Origin: Candidatus Saccharimonadota bacterium
GTDB lineage: Bacteria; Patescibacteriota; Saccharimonadia; Saccharimonadales; Saccharimonadaceae
Direction: 5' to 3'
Length of the DNA stretch: 64,000 nt
Assembly: GCA_017519305.1 (NCBI GenBank)
Contig: JAFWSN010000001.1
Span: 1 to 64,000 of the forward strand
Shown here: positions 51,604 through 59,710 of the stretch, in pieces
Layout of the letters: every line of letters starts with the position of its first letter
Position numbering within the stretch: the stretch's first letter is position 1
Program-made: the position numbers and the translations under genes
The notes under the pieces: generated by a model
Seen by the model: the letters and a program-made list of their open reading frames with translations, nothing else
Told to the model about the DNA's origin: nothing
Database searches by the model: none

Positions 51604-52340
51604 ACTAATTTCTCCAATACTTTTATTGTTAGCACGACGTCTTCGACTCCGCTTCCGCGCGATAAGTCGGCGACTGGTTTTTTGAAACCTTGTAAAATCG
51701 GCCCAGCTGCGGTCCATCCGCCAAGCTGCTCGAGGCCTTTATATAAAATATTTCCGGAATTTAAATCTGGACAAATCAAAACATTGGCGCGACCAGCGAC
51801 CGGGGAATCAGGACATTTTTTAGCCGCTGCGGCTGGGTTCACTGCGGCATCAAGCTGCATTTCGCCATCGATAATAATTTCTGGGTGGTCGCTTTTAACT
51901 TTGGCGAGAGCCTCGTTGATTACGTCAATCGTGGCATCCTTGCCACCACTGCCGAACGTTGAAAACGAAAGTAAAGCAATGCGTGGTTCGTCGAAAATTT
52001 TGCGAGCTGTTTCGTAAGTTTCTAAAATAATACTAGTAAACATTTCGGCATCCGGATGTTTGCAGACACCGCCGTCAGCCAAAATCAAAGTTTGATCCCC
52101 CTTCTGCAACACAAAACAACTCGTGAAATATTTGCCAGTCTTAGTTAAATGGTCACGACAAGCAAGTAGTACGTCACGCGTGGTAGTATCGATGCCAGCA
52201 ATCATGCCGTCGACTTCGCCTTTTTCAAGCAAAGCGCACCCGTTAGCGACGCTATCTACTTGCACCGCTTCTACCTCTGGGCAAAGTTTTGTCGCTTCAG
52301 TAATTAATGAATTTCTAATTTCTGGAAACGCAATTTTCAT
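51600..52340 (-). CDS. pta: Phosphate acetyl/butyryl transferase, short form
   Basis: The 246 residues keep the PTA_PTB core: VDGMIAGIDTTTRDVL, ADGGVCKHPDAE, LSFSTFGSGGKD, DGEMQLDAAVNP, ANVLICPDLNSGNILYKGLEQ and GPILQGFKKPVADLSRG. Normal Pta is about 325 residues, so about 80 N-terminal residues are missing. It links acetyl-CoA and acetyl-phosphate (ATP generation with AckA, not in the window). Start of leaderless type. Confidence 0.9.
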   Translation of the reverse strand: MKIAFPEIRNSLITEATKLCPEVEAVQVDSVANGCALLEKGEVDGMIAGIDTTTRDVLLACRDHLTKTGKYFTSCFVLQKGDQTLILADGGVCKHPDAEMFTSIILETYETARKIFDEPRIALLSFSTFGSGGKDATIDVINEALAKVKSDHPEIIIDGEMQLDAAVNPAAAAKKCPDSPVAGRANVLICPDLNSGNILYKGLEQLGGWTAAGPILQGFKKPVADLSRGSGVEDVVLTIKVLEKLV

Positions 52341-52344
52341 AGAA

Positions 52345-52350
52345 TAATTA
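52345..52350 (-). promoter_or_regulatory. pta operon promoter, leaderless type
   Basis: Minus-strand TGTTATAAT followed by TATTCT and the ATG of pta (6-base gap). Confidence 0.68.
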
Positions 52351-52358
52351 TAACACTA

Positions 52359-52386
52359 TAAAAATAACCCCAGCGGGGTTATTTTT
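52359..52386 (-). terminator. Terminator of the small basic protein gene
   Basis: AAAATAACCCC pairs with GGGGTTATTTT around AGC, with T-runs both ways; it also isolates the pta promoter. Confidence 0.88.
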
Positions 52387-52489
52387 AGCGACCGTTTTTC
52401 AAATTCAAATGTTTGCGTTTGTCGCTGTGTTTATGATTGTTGTTGCGGTTTTGTTTCGCAACAGGTTTCATAGTTGCTTTTCTTGCCAT
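52385..52489 (-). CDS. 34-residue basic protein, possible ribosome-associated peptide
   Basis: The frame from ATG 52489 to TAA 52385 encodes MARKATMKPVAKQNRNNN and then a His/Lys/Arg/Asn-rich end (KHSDKRKHLNLKNGR in part). About a third of residues are Lys/Arg. The composition and the MARKA start look like a small ribosomal or RNA-binding protein, but no family match is certain. A minus-strand TATAAT 6 bases upstream and a terminator right behind make it a complete gene. Confidence 0.7.
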   Translation of the reverse strand: MARKATMKPVAKQNRNNNHKHSDKRKHLNLKNGR

Positions 52490-52495
52490 GTTGAA

Positions 52496-52501
52496 ATTAT
52501 A
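52496..52501 (-). promoter_or_regulatory. Promoter of the 34-residue protein, leaderless type
   Basis: TATAAT (minus strand) is 6 bases from ATG 52489. Confidence 0.65.
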
Positions 52502-52548
52502 ACATAAAAATTTATTTTTCATAGTATAAACACAAAATAAAAAGCTTA

Positions 52549-52557
52549 TGCTATAAT
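52549..52557 (+). promoter_or_regulatory. pilB promoter, leaderless type
   Basis: TGCTATAAT ends at 52557, 6 bases before ATG 52564. Confidence 0.7.
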
Positions 52558-52563
52558 GTAGGC

Positions 52564-54186
52564 ATGGATGAAAATGATATCCAGATCAAACGTCGCAATA
52601 ACGAAGAATTAGCGACGGCTAATCGCGCACGCATTTTGATGCTGCCTTATCTTGATACCCGCGAGTTCGAAAATCGCGTTAATTTGGTTCCTGGCATACT
52701 TTCAAAAGAGCAAATGCACCGCGACTATATCATTCCGCTTCAAGAAGACAAAGAATCTAATCGTTACCAATTCATGGTTACGAGCCAAACGCCAAACAAA
52801 GTCATTGAGCGCATGCGTCAGGAATATACCGACGAAGGTAAGCGCATCGATTTCTTCCTAATTTCCAATTCGGCTTATCGCGTATTTATGTTGCGTTATG
52901 ATCCGCCAAAGGAAATTATTTACGACGATATTAAAATTGCTGATGACGGAGATTCTGAAACTATCGCTTCGGTTTCGAAGACCCTCGATTCGGTTTCTCC
53001 AGAAAAAGTTTTTGACTACTTAATTGAGCAGGCCGACAAACTCGGTGCCTCGGATATCCACATCGAAAACATGCGTACCGAAATTCGTATTCGTATGCGC
53101 GTTGATGGTATGTTGCACCCGGTTGCCAATATCGATAAAGACCGCTACCGTATCATCATTAGCGAGCTCAGTTCTCGTGCCAACGTCTCGACTGCCGTCA
53201 ATAAGCCGCAGTCTAGCCACATGCAAAAAGAAATTTACAGCGATGGTTCGTCGCACGTCTTGAATATTCGTGTCGAAATGGTGCCGACGCTTTATGGCCA
53301 AGACGCCGTGATGCGCTTGTTTAACTTTGACGAATCTTTGCTTAATCTCGACTTCCTTGGTCTGTCCGAAGAAGAACGCAGCCAGATCGACGATGTGATT
53401 TATCATCCGCGCGGCCTCGTTTTGATGGTCGGTCCAACCGGTTCTGGTAAGTCCACTACGCTTTACTCAATGTTGAACGCGTTGAATACTACGGACCGCA
53501 AGATCATTACTCTCGAGGATCCAATCGAATATGGTCTCACCGGTATTTCGCAAATTCCAATCGAGACCAACGAAGGTGGCTCGTTTGCTGATGGCTTGCG
53601 CTCGGTACTTCGTCTTGATCCAGACGTTGTGATGGTGGGTGAGATTCGTGATGCCGATACCGCTAAAACTGCAATCCAGGCTTCGATCACCGGCCACTTG
53701 GTGCTTAGCTCATTCCACGCCAATTCGTCATCGGCAGCTTTTGCTCGTATGATCGATTTGGTTGGTGCTAACCCAATTTTTGCCAACTCGATTCGCCTAG
53801 TCGTGGCTCAGCGCTTGGTTCGTAAACTTACTGATGACAAAGAACCGCGCGAAGCTACTCCAGCCGAAGCAAATTACATTCGTTCCGTACTTGAAGGTGT
53901 CCCAGCTGAGAAACTTGCCGGAATCGATTTGAACAAGATTACTTTATACGAACCAGTCAAAACCGAAGAATTTCCATTCGGCTTCAATGGCCGCAAGGCA
54001 ATTATGGAGCAACTCTTTATGACCGACGAAATCCAGGCCTTCATCCGTGGTGACATTCAAGACATCAACATGAAAGATATTGAGAGAACTGCCCGCGCTG
54101 GCGGCATGTTGACCCTTGAGCAAAAGGGCATCATCGCGGCCCTTCGCGGCGAAACCACCCTCGAAGAAATCTCTCGTGTGATATAA
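52564..54186 (+). CDS. pilB: Type IV pilus assembly ATPase PilB (GspE family)
   Basis: The 540-residue hexameric ATPase has Walker A GPTGSGKSTT (290-299), the Asp box LEDPIEYGLTGISQ, Walker B RLDPDVVMVGEIRD and the His box ATITGHLVLSSFHA-like ASITGHLVLSSFHAN. The N-terminal domain is divergent and the zinc tetracysteine found in many PilB is not seen. It powers pilus extension. pilC and pilT are not adjacent. The promoter of the following tRNA-Arg overlaps its stop codon. Confidence 0.94.
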   Translation: MDENDIQIKRRNNEELATANRARILMLPYLDTREFENRVNLVPGILSKEQMHRDYIIPLQEDKESNRYQFMVTSQTPNKVIERMRQEYTDEGKRIDFFLISNSAYRVFMLRYDPPKEIIYDDIKIADDGDSETIASVSKTLDSVSPEKVFDYLIEQADKLGASDIHIENMRTEIRIRMRVDGMLHPVANIDKDRYRIIISELSSRANVSTAVNKPQSSHMQKEIYSDGSSHVLNIRVEMVPTLYGQDAVMRLFNFDESLLNLDFLGLSEEERSQIDDVIYHPRGLVLMVGPTGSGKSTTLYSMLNALNTTDRKIITLEDPIEYGLTGISQIPIETNEGGSFADGLRSVLRLDPDVVMVGEIRDADTAKTAIQASITGHLVLSSFHANSSSAAFARMIDLVGANPIFANSIRLVVAQRLVRKLTDDKEPREATPAEANYIRSVLEGVPAEKLAGIDLNKITLYEPVKTEEFPFGFNGRKAIMEQLFMTDEIQAFIRGDIQDINMKDIERTARAGGMLTLEQKGIIAALRGETTLEEISRVI

Positions 54187-54187
54187 T
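54182..54187 (+). promoter_or_regulatory. tRNA-Arg(TCT) promoter overlapping the pilB stop codon
   Basis: TGATATAAT covers the last codons of pilB and its TAA (54184-54186). Confidence 0.65.
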
Positions 54188-54200
54188 ATAAACATGGCAT

Positions 54201-54275
54201 GGGGCCATCGTTCAACGGATAGGACATACCCCCTCTAAGGGTACAATGCTGGTTCGATTCCAACTGGCCCTGCCA
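54201..54275 (+). tRNA. tRNA-Arg (anticodon TCT) with C33
   Basis: Acceptor GGGGCCA/TGGCCCT (G1-U72), D-stem GTTC/GGAC, a perfect anticodon stem TACCC/GGGTA, loop CCTCTAA, T-loop TTCGATT with one C-A mismatch in the T-stem, discriminator G and encoded CCA. Position 33, almost always U, is C here. The next gene starts 15 bases after the CCA, with no terminator. Confidence 0.92.
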
Positions 54276-54290
54276 CAACATTAAGATTTT

Positions 54291-55532
54291 ATGAAACAAG
54301 AATTAAGCGATGTAGAGAAAAAACGCAGAACACGCACCAGGCGTCGCGTGGCAATTATTTCTTCCATCGCTATTTTATTGCTCGGTATTACTACTTGTTT
54401 GTTACTATACTTCTTCTGGCCACAGACCGATGAATCTAGTCGCAATGCCAATGTGAGTATTGAAGAATTGCCAAAAATTCAAGCCGACAAGGATTGGGTA
54501 ACGGTCTGCCCGAGTGGCAAATTGCAAGATTTCAAACTCTCGGTTTTAGATGAAAAAGATGGCGACATTACCGATTCGGCCAAGCGAAGGAGCTTGCCCG
54601 GTGGCGTTTTAATTGAGGCAACCGACTCGGACGGGAACTATGTCAGCAAAGTACTGGCCGCCAAGTACGAAGACAATGTTGCGCCGCAAATTAATTTAAA
54701 TGGCGAGAGCTATTATAGTATTCTTGTCGGCGGAAGCCTCGAGCTTCCGGCTGTAACTGCAACGGATAACTGCGATGGTCAGGTTGAAGTTGAAACCACT
54801 GGTAGTTATGATGTCGATACGGTCGGGCAATATATTATTAAGTATCGCGCGAAGGATGCTGCGGGCAATGTTTCTACGGCCGAACGAGAAATCAATGTTA
54901 CGAACAATAGCGGCGTAATTTATCTTACTTTCGATGATGGTCCAGGTCCATATACGGAACATCTACTAGACATCCTTAAAGCCAATAATGTCAAAGCCAC
55001 CTTCTTTGTGACTGGCGCCGGTAGCGATGCTGTTTTGAAACGTGAATACGACGAAGGTCATGCCATTGGTCTTCATACTTACTCACACGTCTATTCATAC
55101 ATTTATGAGAGCGTCGACAATTATTTTGCCGATCTCGAGCAAGTTCAGCAACGTGTCAAAGATGTTACTGGCTACACTACGAAATTAATCCGCTTCCCGG
55201 GCGGAACTTCAAATACGATTAGTCGCAACTACGATGGCGGCGCACGCATCATGAGTCAACTATCGGAGCTTGTCAAAGAAAAAGGCTACACCTATTTCGA
55301 TTGGAATATTGCTTCGGGCGATGCCGGCAGCGCCAGTACGGCGGACCAAGTCTACAATAATGTTATTAGTCGCTTAGTCCCGAATCACGATTACGTAATT
55401 TTGCAACACGACATTAAAAGCTATTCGGTCGATGCCGTTGAGCGCATTATTGAATATGGCAAAAGCCAGGGCTTTACTTTTAAGAAACTAGACGAAAATT
55501 CGTTCACTGCTGCGCACGGCGTCAATAACTAA
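54291..55532 (+). CDS. Membrane-anchored polysaccharide deacetylase (NodB domain)
   Basis: The 413-residue protein has a basic N-terminus, a membrane helix (about 18-40) and an Ig-like/HYR-type domain (about 55-200, with TATDNCDGQVEVETTGSYD). A NodB homology domain starts at IYLTFDDGPGPYT: motif 1 TFDDG, motif 2 H-x3-H in HTYSH, motif 3 RFPGGTS. It probably deacetylates GlcNAc or MurNAc in peptidoglycan or other glycans at the surface. It has no ribosome binding site and is probably processed from the tRNA-Arg transcript. Confidence 0.92.
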   Translation: MKQELSDVEKKRRTRTRRRVAIISSIAILLLGITTCLLLYFFWPQTDESSRNANVSIEELPKIQADKDWVTVCPSGKLQDFKLSVLDEKDGDITDSAKRRSLPGGVLIEATDSDGNYVSKVLAAKYEDNVAPQINLNGESYYSILVGGSLELPAVTATDNCDGQVEVETTGSYDVDTVGQYIIKYRAKDAAGNVSTAEREINVTNNSGVIYLTFDDGPGPYTEHLLDILKANNVKATFFVTGAGSDAVLKREYDEGHAIGLHTYSHVYSYIYESVDNYFADLEQVQQRVKDVTGYTTKLIRFPGGTSNTISRNYDGGARIMSQLSELVKEKGYTYFDWNIASGDAGSASTADQVYNNVISRLVPNHDYVILQHDIKSYSVDAVERIIEYGKSQGFTFKKLDENSFTAAHGVNN

Positions 55533-55562
55533 TTATGGTAAAATTATAGAGAAGGAGAAAAC

Positions 55563-56399
55563 ATGGCCAAAGCTGAATTATTCCAAAAAGATTTACCAGA
55601 AGAAGAACGTATTTTTTACTATGATTCATTGGAAGACGATCCAATTCAAACTGAAGAGCAGGAAAAAACCCACAACAAAGTCGAGCTTGCAAATGGCTAT
55701 GTTTTTATTCATAAAAATCCATTTGTAAAATTATATTCTGCAATTTTGTATCGCGGTTTTAAGCTTTTTGCCCGTTTCTACGCTCGTTTTTATCTACATA
55801 TGAAAGTCGAAAATCGCAAACTATTTAAGAAGGCCAAGGGAACTGGTTACGTAATTTACGCAAACCATACTAACCCATTCCATGATGCTTTTTCGCCGGC
55901 AATTGTCGCGGATAGGCATATTTATACAATCTGCAGCCCTGCCAACTTGCATGTGCCGGGCGTCGGTAAGTTTTTGCCGTATCTCGGCGCCTTGCCGCTC
56001 GGCAAAGACAAAGAGCAAAAAGCAGAGATGAATGCCGCAGTCGACAAAAGATTGCAACAGAAAAACTGCCTAGTGATTTATCCGGAAGCTCACGTTTGGC
56101 CATTCTATACTAAGATTCGTAAATTCCCAGCCGGTGATCGCTCATTTAAATATCCAGTACGCAACAACTTGCCAATTTTCACCATGACTACAACCTATCA
56201 GAAAGCCAAGAAAAAAGGTCAGGCTCGTCCAGATATGACAGTTTACATTGACGGCCCTTTTTATCCGGACCCGAAACTTACCGACGACGAGAACCGTGCT
56301 AAGTTGGCTAAGGAAGCCTACGAAAGTATGGTAAAATATTCTAAGAAGAGTAACTATGAGTATTTTCAATACAGGCAGAAGTCTAATTCACAAAAGTAA
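55563..56399 (+). CDS. 1-acyl-sn-glycerol-3-phosphate acyltransferase-like (PlsC)
   Basis: The 278-residue protein has the NHTNPFHD (H-x4-D) block, a middle GALPLGKDK segment and the YPEAHVW block of the PlsC family. A hydrophobic stretch lies at about residues 55-75. It transfers acyl chains to lysophosphatidate or related lipids. GAAGGAG precedes the ATG. It overlaps the GT8 gene by 44 bases. Confidence 0.87.
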   Translation: MAKAELFQKDLPEEERIFYYDSLEDDPIQTEEQEKTHNKVELANGYVFIHKNPFVKLYSAILYRGFKLFARFYARFYLHMKVENRKLFKKAKGTGYVIYANHTNPFHDAFSPAIVADRHIYTICSPANLHVPGVGKFLPYLGALPLGKDKEQKAEMNAAVDKRLQQKNCLVIYPEAHVWPFYTKIRKFPAGDRSFKYPVRNNLPIFTMTTTYQKAKKKGQARPDMTVYIDGPFYPDPKLTDDENRAKLAKEAYESMVKYSKKSNYEYFQYRQKSNSQK

Positions 56400-57324
56400 A
56401 GTTATCCCAGTTTTTTATACAATTACGGACGATTTTGCGCCGTATGCTGCTTGTTCGATTGCCTCGATTATCAAGCACGCTAATCCGAAAAAATCATATC
56501 GTATTATGATCTTGTACGATAAGATTAGTTTTCGCAATTACATTAAACTACGCAATCTTGTAACAAGAAACTGCGAAATTCAATTTCACAAAGTTAGGCA
56601 CAGCATCTATCTTCGTGCAGTAATTAAACACTGTTCAAACAAAGTCGGCGCCGGTGACTTTTTCTCGTCGGCAGTTTATTTCTATCGTTCGTTTATTGCT
56701 AGACTTTACCCAATGTATGGCAAAGCAGTCTACGTTGATAGTGACACGATTTTCTTGGACGACGTAGCGAAGCTGTTTGATACTGACCTTAAAGGCAATA
56801 TCATTGGCGCAGTCGTCGATAAAAAAGTCGAAGTCGTGCCGGAGTTTAGGCAATATGTTGAAAATGCACTGGGCGTGCCGCACAAAGAATATATCAATTC
56901 GGGCGTTTTGGTGCTCGATTTGAAACAGCTTCGCAAGATGCACTATCTTTCTAAGATGGTGGATATTATCGAAAAATACGACGCTAGCCTCGTAGCGCCA
57001 GACCAAGATTATCTTAACGTGCTTTGTCGCGGCAAAATTTTACATATCGATCCGAGTTGGAACGCCGATCCATCTGCCGGCATCAAGGGCGCCAAATTGG
57101 TGCATTTCAATTTGTTTAAAAAACCATGGCAATGCGACAATGTGGACGGCGAAGAAATCTTCTGGGATGCTGCCGAAAAATCTGGCTATTATCACGATTT
57201 GCTTAAGAAGAAAAAACTCTATTCAGTTAACGACATTCGTGTCAAAGAGGCTCAAGTTGGCGCCTTGATTATCAAGGCTGGTAAGCTCGCTAAAGTAAAA
57301 GAGCCAATTATTAAAGATTTGTGA
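56356..57324 (+). CDS. Glycosyltransferase family 8
   Basis: The 322-residue protein has the GT8 start VIPVFYTITDDFAPYAACSIASI, the D-x-D motif in YVDSDTIFLDD, the NSGVLVLDL block and DQDYLN with LVHFN near the end. It uses a UDP-sugar to decorate a surface glycan or lipid. With the upstream deacetylase and acyltransferase it forms an envelope-modification cluster. Its TGA overlaps the tRNA-Cys promoter. Confidence 0.92.
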   Translation: MSIFNTGRSLIHKSKVIPVFYTITDDFAPYAACSIASIIKHANPKKSYRIMILYDKISFRNYIKLRNLVTRNCEIQFHKVRHSIYLRAVIKHCSNKVGAGDFFSSAVYFYRSFIARLYPMYGKAVYVDSDTIFLDDVAKLFDTDLKGNIIGAVVDKKVEVVPEFRQYVENALGVPHKEYINSGVLVLDLKQLRKMHYLSKMVDIIEKYDASLVAPDQDYLNVLCRGKILHIDPSWNADPSAGIKGAKLVHFNLFKKPWQCDNVDGEEIFWDAAEKSGYYHDLLKKKKLYSVNDIRVKEAQVGALIIKAGKLAKVKEPIIKDL

Positions 57325-57330
57325 TAAAAT
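57322..57330 (+). promoter_or_regulatory. tRNA-Cys promoter overlapping the GT8 stop
   Basis: TGATAAAAT at 57322-57330 includes the TGA stop; tRNA G1 lies 8 bases after the hexamer. Confidence 0.6.
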
Positions 57331-57338
57331 AAAACCAC

Positions 57339-57412
57339 GGCACTGTGGCGGAGTGGTTACGCAGCGGTCTGCAAAACCGCGTACACCGGTTCAATTCCGG
57401 TCGGTGCCTCCA
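57339..57412 (+). tRNA. tRNA-Cys (anticodon GCA)
   Basis: The 74-base gene has acceptor GGCACTG/CGGTGCC, anticodon loop CTGCAAA with stem GCGGT/ACCGC, T-loop TTCAATT, discriminator U73 (an identity element of tRNA-Cys) and encoded CCA. Confidence 0.96.
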
Positions 57413-57470
57413 TTTTTTTCTTCAAAAAATGTTCGGCACCGGGCTACGCCAACGGGCCTCCATTTTTTTG
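57402..57470 (+). repeat. Inverted and direct copies of the tRNA-Cys 3' end
   Basis: Behind the CCA and T-run come AAAAAATG, then GGCACCG (inverted copy of the acceptor CGGTGCC) and an 11-base linker. A direct copy, CGG-GCCTCCATTTTTTT (57453-57469), follows and is missing one T against the gene. The layout matches the tRNA-Met locus. The AAAAAATG/CATTTTTTT pairing makes it a plausible terminator. Confidence 0.82.
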
Positions 57471-57475
57471 AAAAC

Positions 57476-58405
57476 TTATATTTGCAACACGACAATGCCC
57501 ACCACCACACAGGCTGTAGCGACGAGCCTAGAAATGAGCGATTTTCGATCCAGCTTTTCACGCCCAAGCTTTGGACTAATCAAGGTGAGGAGTACGCCCA
57601 TAACCAAAACTACGACCGGCTCAATCGAATCCGATGCAGCTGAAGCAATCGCCACGGCTGGAGCCGTAAGCAAAGCTAGGCGATAAGTAACATCCTTTAC
57701 GAGACAGAAAATCAGATCGATGGTGAGAGGGAAGTAAACTTTGCCTTTACTGCTTTTTACGACATGGCGCCAACGTTTGGCCCACTTCGGTCTGATAATA
57801 TAACAGAGTATTAGGTTGCCGATACCTTTACCGAGGAAGACGCAGGCCATCGCGATTCTAAAATCAATCGTCGAGCCAGTATTAATCTTAACGAATAAAA
57901 TATTGCTAATTGTATAAATCAAAACATATAACGACACCAATGCTACGGTGCGCATCTTGGCCTTGCGACTATTTTTGCGGGAGCCCATAATGATTAGTAG
58001 TGGACCCATCAAAATCATGGCGAAAGCCACAAACTGCAACGGACTGAATCTCTCGCCGAGCAAGAACCAACCAAAAACCAGATAGAAAATTGGCGATAGC
58101 TGGAAGAAAATCGAAACGTCGGTCGAATCATCGAGCTCGAGTGCGCGGTAGTATGCGATACTGCCGACGCTGGCAATAATGCCAGTCAGCGTAACGAGGA
58201 ATAGTGTTAAAATCGAAGTTTCGTTTAGGTTGATACCTACAGCAAGAATGACGATAATTGCAAAAAGCAGATAAATCCAACCGGAAAAAACCTTTTGAGC
58301 AGTGGATAAACGACCTTTAAAATAGACATCCGAGACATAGTTATCAATAAACATCGCGGACGAGTCGGTCAAAAGGTAGATTGCGATTAAGATAATCCAA
58401 AGCAT
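57476..58405 (-). CDS. EamA/DMT-family membrane transporter
   Basis: The 309-residue protein has ten hydrophobic helices in two EamA-like repeats; the first half contains YYRALELDDSTDVSIFFQLSPIFYLVFGW and the second VLVMGVLLTLISPKLG. Drug/metabolite transporter family members export or import small metabolites; the substrate is unknown. It starts in a TGATG overlap with the exchanger gene and stops right beside the tRNA-Cys repeat. Confidence 0.85.
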   Translation of the reverse strand: MLWIILIAIYLLTDSSAMFIDNYVSDVYFKGRLSTAQKVFSGWIYLLFAIIVILAVGINLNETSILTLFLVTLTGIIASVGSIAYYRALELDDSTDVSIFFQLSPIFYLVFGWFLLGERFSPLQFVAFAMILMGPLLIIMGSRKNSRKAKMRTVALVSLYVLIYTISNILFVKINTGSTIDFRIAMACVFLGKGIGNLILCYIIRPKWAKRWRHVVKSSKGKVYFPLTIDLIFCLVKDVTYRLALLTAPAVAIASAASDSIEPVVVLVMGVLLTLISPKLGREKLDRKSLISRLVATACVVVGIVVLQI

Positions 58406-59370
58406 CAGCTCAGCGCTCCGTAAATTATGCTACCGTAATATGCTGCAAAAATCGTCAGGAAAATTGCGCCCTCAAGTCGGCTAATACGATTGTCTTTTTC
58501 GACAAAGAACCAGAGTAAAGCAGCGGAGCCGAGCATTACGATAAGATCGAGCATCTCGAAACTCTTTGGTGTTACCGCACCAAATAATGCCACTGGCAAA
58601 CCAAGCACAACACAGATATTAAAGATGTTACTACCGATGATGTTGCCAACAATCAAATCGGTTTCTTTGCGCTTGGCGGCAGTAATAGTGGTGACGAGCT
58701 CCGGCAAGGATGTGCCAAGCGCCACGACAGTAAGGGAGATCATACGATCTGAAATGCCCATCGAGGACGCGATTGATGAAGCGCCATTTACGACGAGCTG
58801 GCTACCACCGATGATGCCAGCAAGGCCGATGATGGTAAGCAGGAATGATTTGCCTAGCTTGTGCTCCGGTTTTTCCTGTTTTTCTTTACGTTTTTTGCGC
58901 GCCATCGCGATGAGATAGTAGAGGAAAATTGCGAAGAACAGCAAACAAACAATTGCGTCACTCCTGGTGATTTCGTTGTTGCTACCGTTCGCCAGGGAAA
59001 TATCAAGGAACAATACGGTGAGCGCAGTGGAAATCAAAAGCAGAATCGGAAGCTCTTTGGACACAGTGTTTCGTTTGACCACGATAGGGCAAATTAGTGC
59101 GCCAATCCCAACAAGTAATAGAATGTTCATAATGTTACTACCAATAACGTTGCCGAGCAACATGTCGGTCGTACCATTTGCAAGCGCCGAAATCGAGACG
59201 GCGAGCTCTGGGGCGCTAGTACCGAAGGCCACGATCGTTAAGCCAATTAACATTTTTGAAACTTTGAAGTTTGCCGCAATGGACGAAGCGCCGGAGACCA
59301 AAACGTCTGCGCCCTTAATCAAAAAGACGAATCCAGCGACTAACATTAAAATTTGTAGTGCGATTTCCAT
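58405..59370 (-). CDS. Calcium/sodium antiporter (CaxA/YrbG family)
   Basis: The 321-residue protein has ten helices in two inverted repeats, each with the family alpha-motif: GTSAPELAVSISA with GNVIGSNIMNI, and GTSLPELVTTITA with GNIIGSNIFNI. The repeated G-T-S-x-PE and N-x-x-GSN-I residues line the cation site. It exchanges Ca2+ for Na+ or H+. It is first in a two-gene operon with the EamA transporter. Confidence 0.95.
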   Translation of the reverse strand: MEIALQILMLVAGFVFLIKGADVLVSGASSIAANFKVSKMLIGLTIVAFGTSAPELAVSISALANGTTDMLLGNVIGSNIMNILLLVGIGALICPIVVKRNTVSKELPILLLISTALTVLFLDISLANGSNNEITRSDAIVCLLFFAIFLYYLIAMARKKRKEKQEKPEHKLGKSFLLTIIGLAGIIGGSQLVVNGASSIASSMGISDRMISLTVVALGTSLPELVTTITAAKRKETDLIVGNIIGSNIFNICVVLGLPVALFGAVTPKSFEMLDLIVMLGSAALLWFFVEKDNRISRLEGAIFLTIFAAYYGSIIYGALS

Positions 59371-59400
59371 TTTTGAGTGTTTATTTTAATTTGTTTATGC

Positions 59401-59420
59401 TTTTATATTAGCATAAGTTC
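59401..59420 (-). promoter_or_regulatory. Possible promoter of the exchanger operon
   Basis: On the minus strand TATGCTAATATAA gives an extended -10 about 40 bases before the ATG; a TAAAAT nearer the start is an alternative. Confidence 0.45.
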
Positions 59421-59474
59421 TTATCTTTGTCTACCCTATAATAAATAAATCTTGTCGAAAAACCAAAACTTTGT

Positions 59475-59480
59475 TATAAT
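59475..59480 (+). promoter_or_regulatory. tRNA-Gly promoter
   Basis: TGTTATAAT ending at 59480, 10 bases before tRNA G1. Confidence 0.65.
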
Positions 59481-59490
59481 AATGACACAT

Positions 59491-59567
59491 GCGAATGTAG
59501 CTCAGTTGTTTAGAGCGCTTCCTTGCCAAGGAAGAGGTCGAGAGTTAGAGTCTCTTCATTCGCACCA
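59491..59567 (+). tRNA. tRNA-Gly (anticodon GCC) with U19:A56
   Basis: Acceptor GCGAATG/CATTCGC, D-arm GCTC/GAGC with loop AGTTGTTTA, anticodon loop TTGCCAA, T-stem GAGAG/CTCTT with loop TTAGAGT, discriminator A and encoded CCA. Position 19 is T instead of G and position 56 is A instead of C: a compensated change of the tertiary elbow pair. All other features are canonical. Confidence 0.93.
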
Positions 59568-59569
59568 GT

Positions 59570-59604
59570 AATCCCGATTTAAACCCCCCTTTAAATCGGG
59601 ATTT
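59570..59604 (+). terminator. tRNA-Gly terminator
   Basis: ATCCCGATTTAAA and TTTAAATCGGGAT form a 13-bp stem with a CCCCCC loop and a T-run. Confidence 0.93.
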
Positions 59605-59710
59605 TTGGTTTGTTTCAAAACTGTAAAACTTATGTTTTTATTTTTTACTAAATCGTGATACGGTATAAGTAGTTCTAGATGGTACATTACATAGTAAGGG
59701 GGCTTTAAAA

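Noticed and set aside
41147-57470. Integrative elements inserted at tRNA 3' ends (attL/attR pairs)
   Set aside because: Copies lie only 50-79 bases apart with no integrase or cargo, so they are not bounds of present-day integrated elements, though old excisions cannot be excluded.
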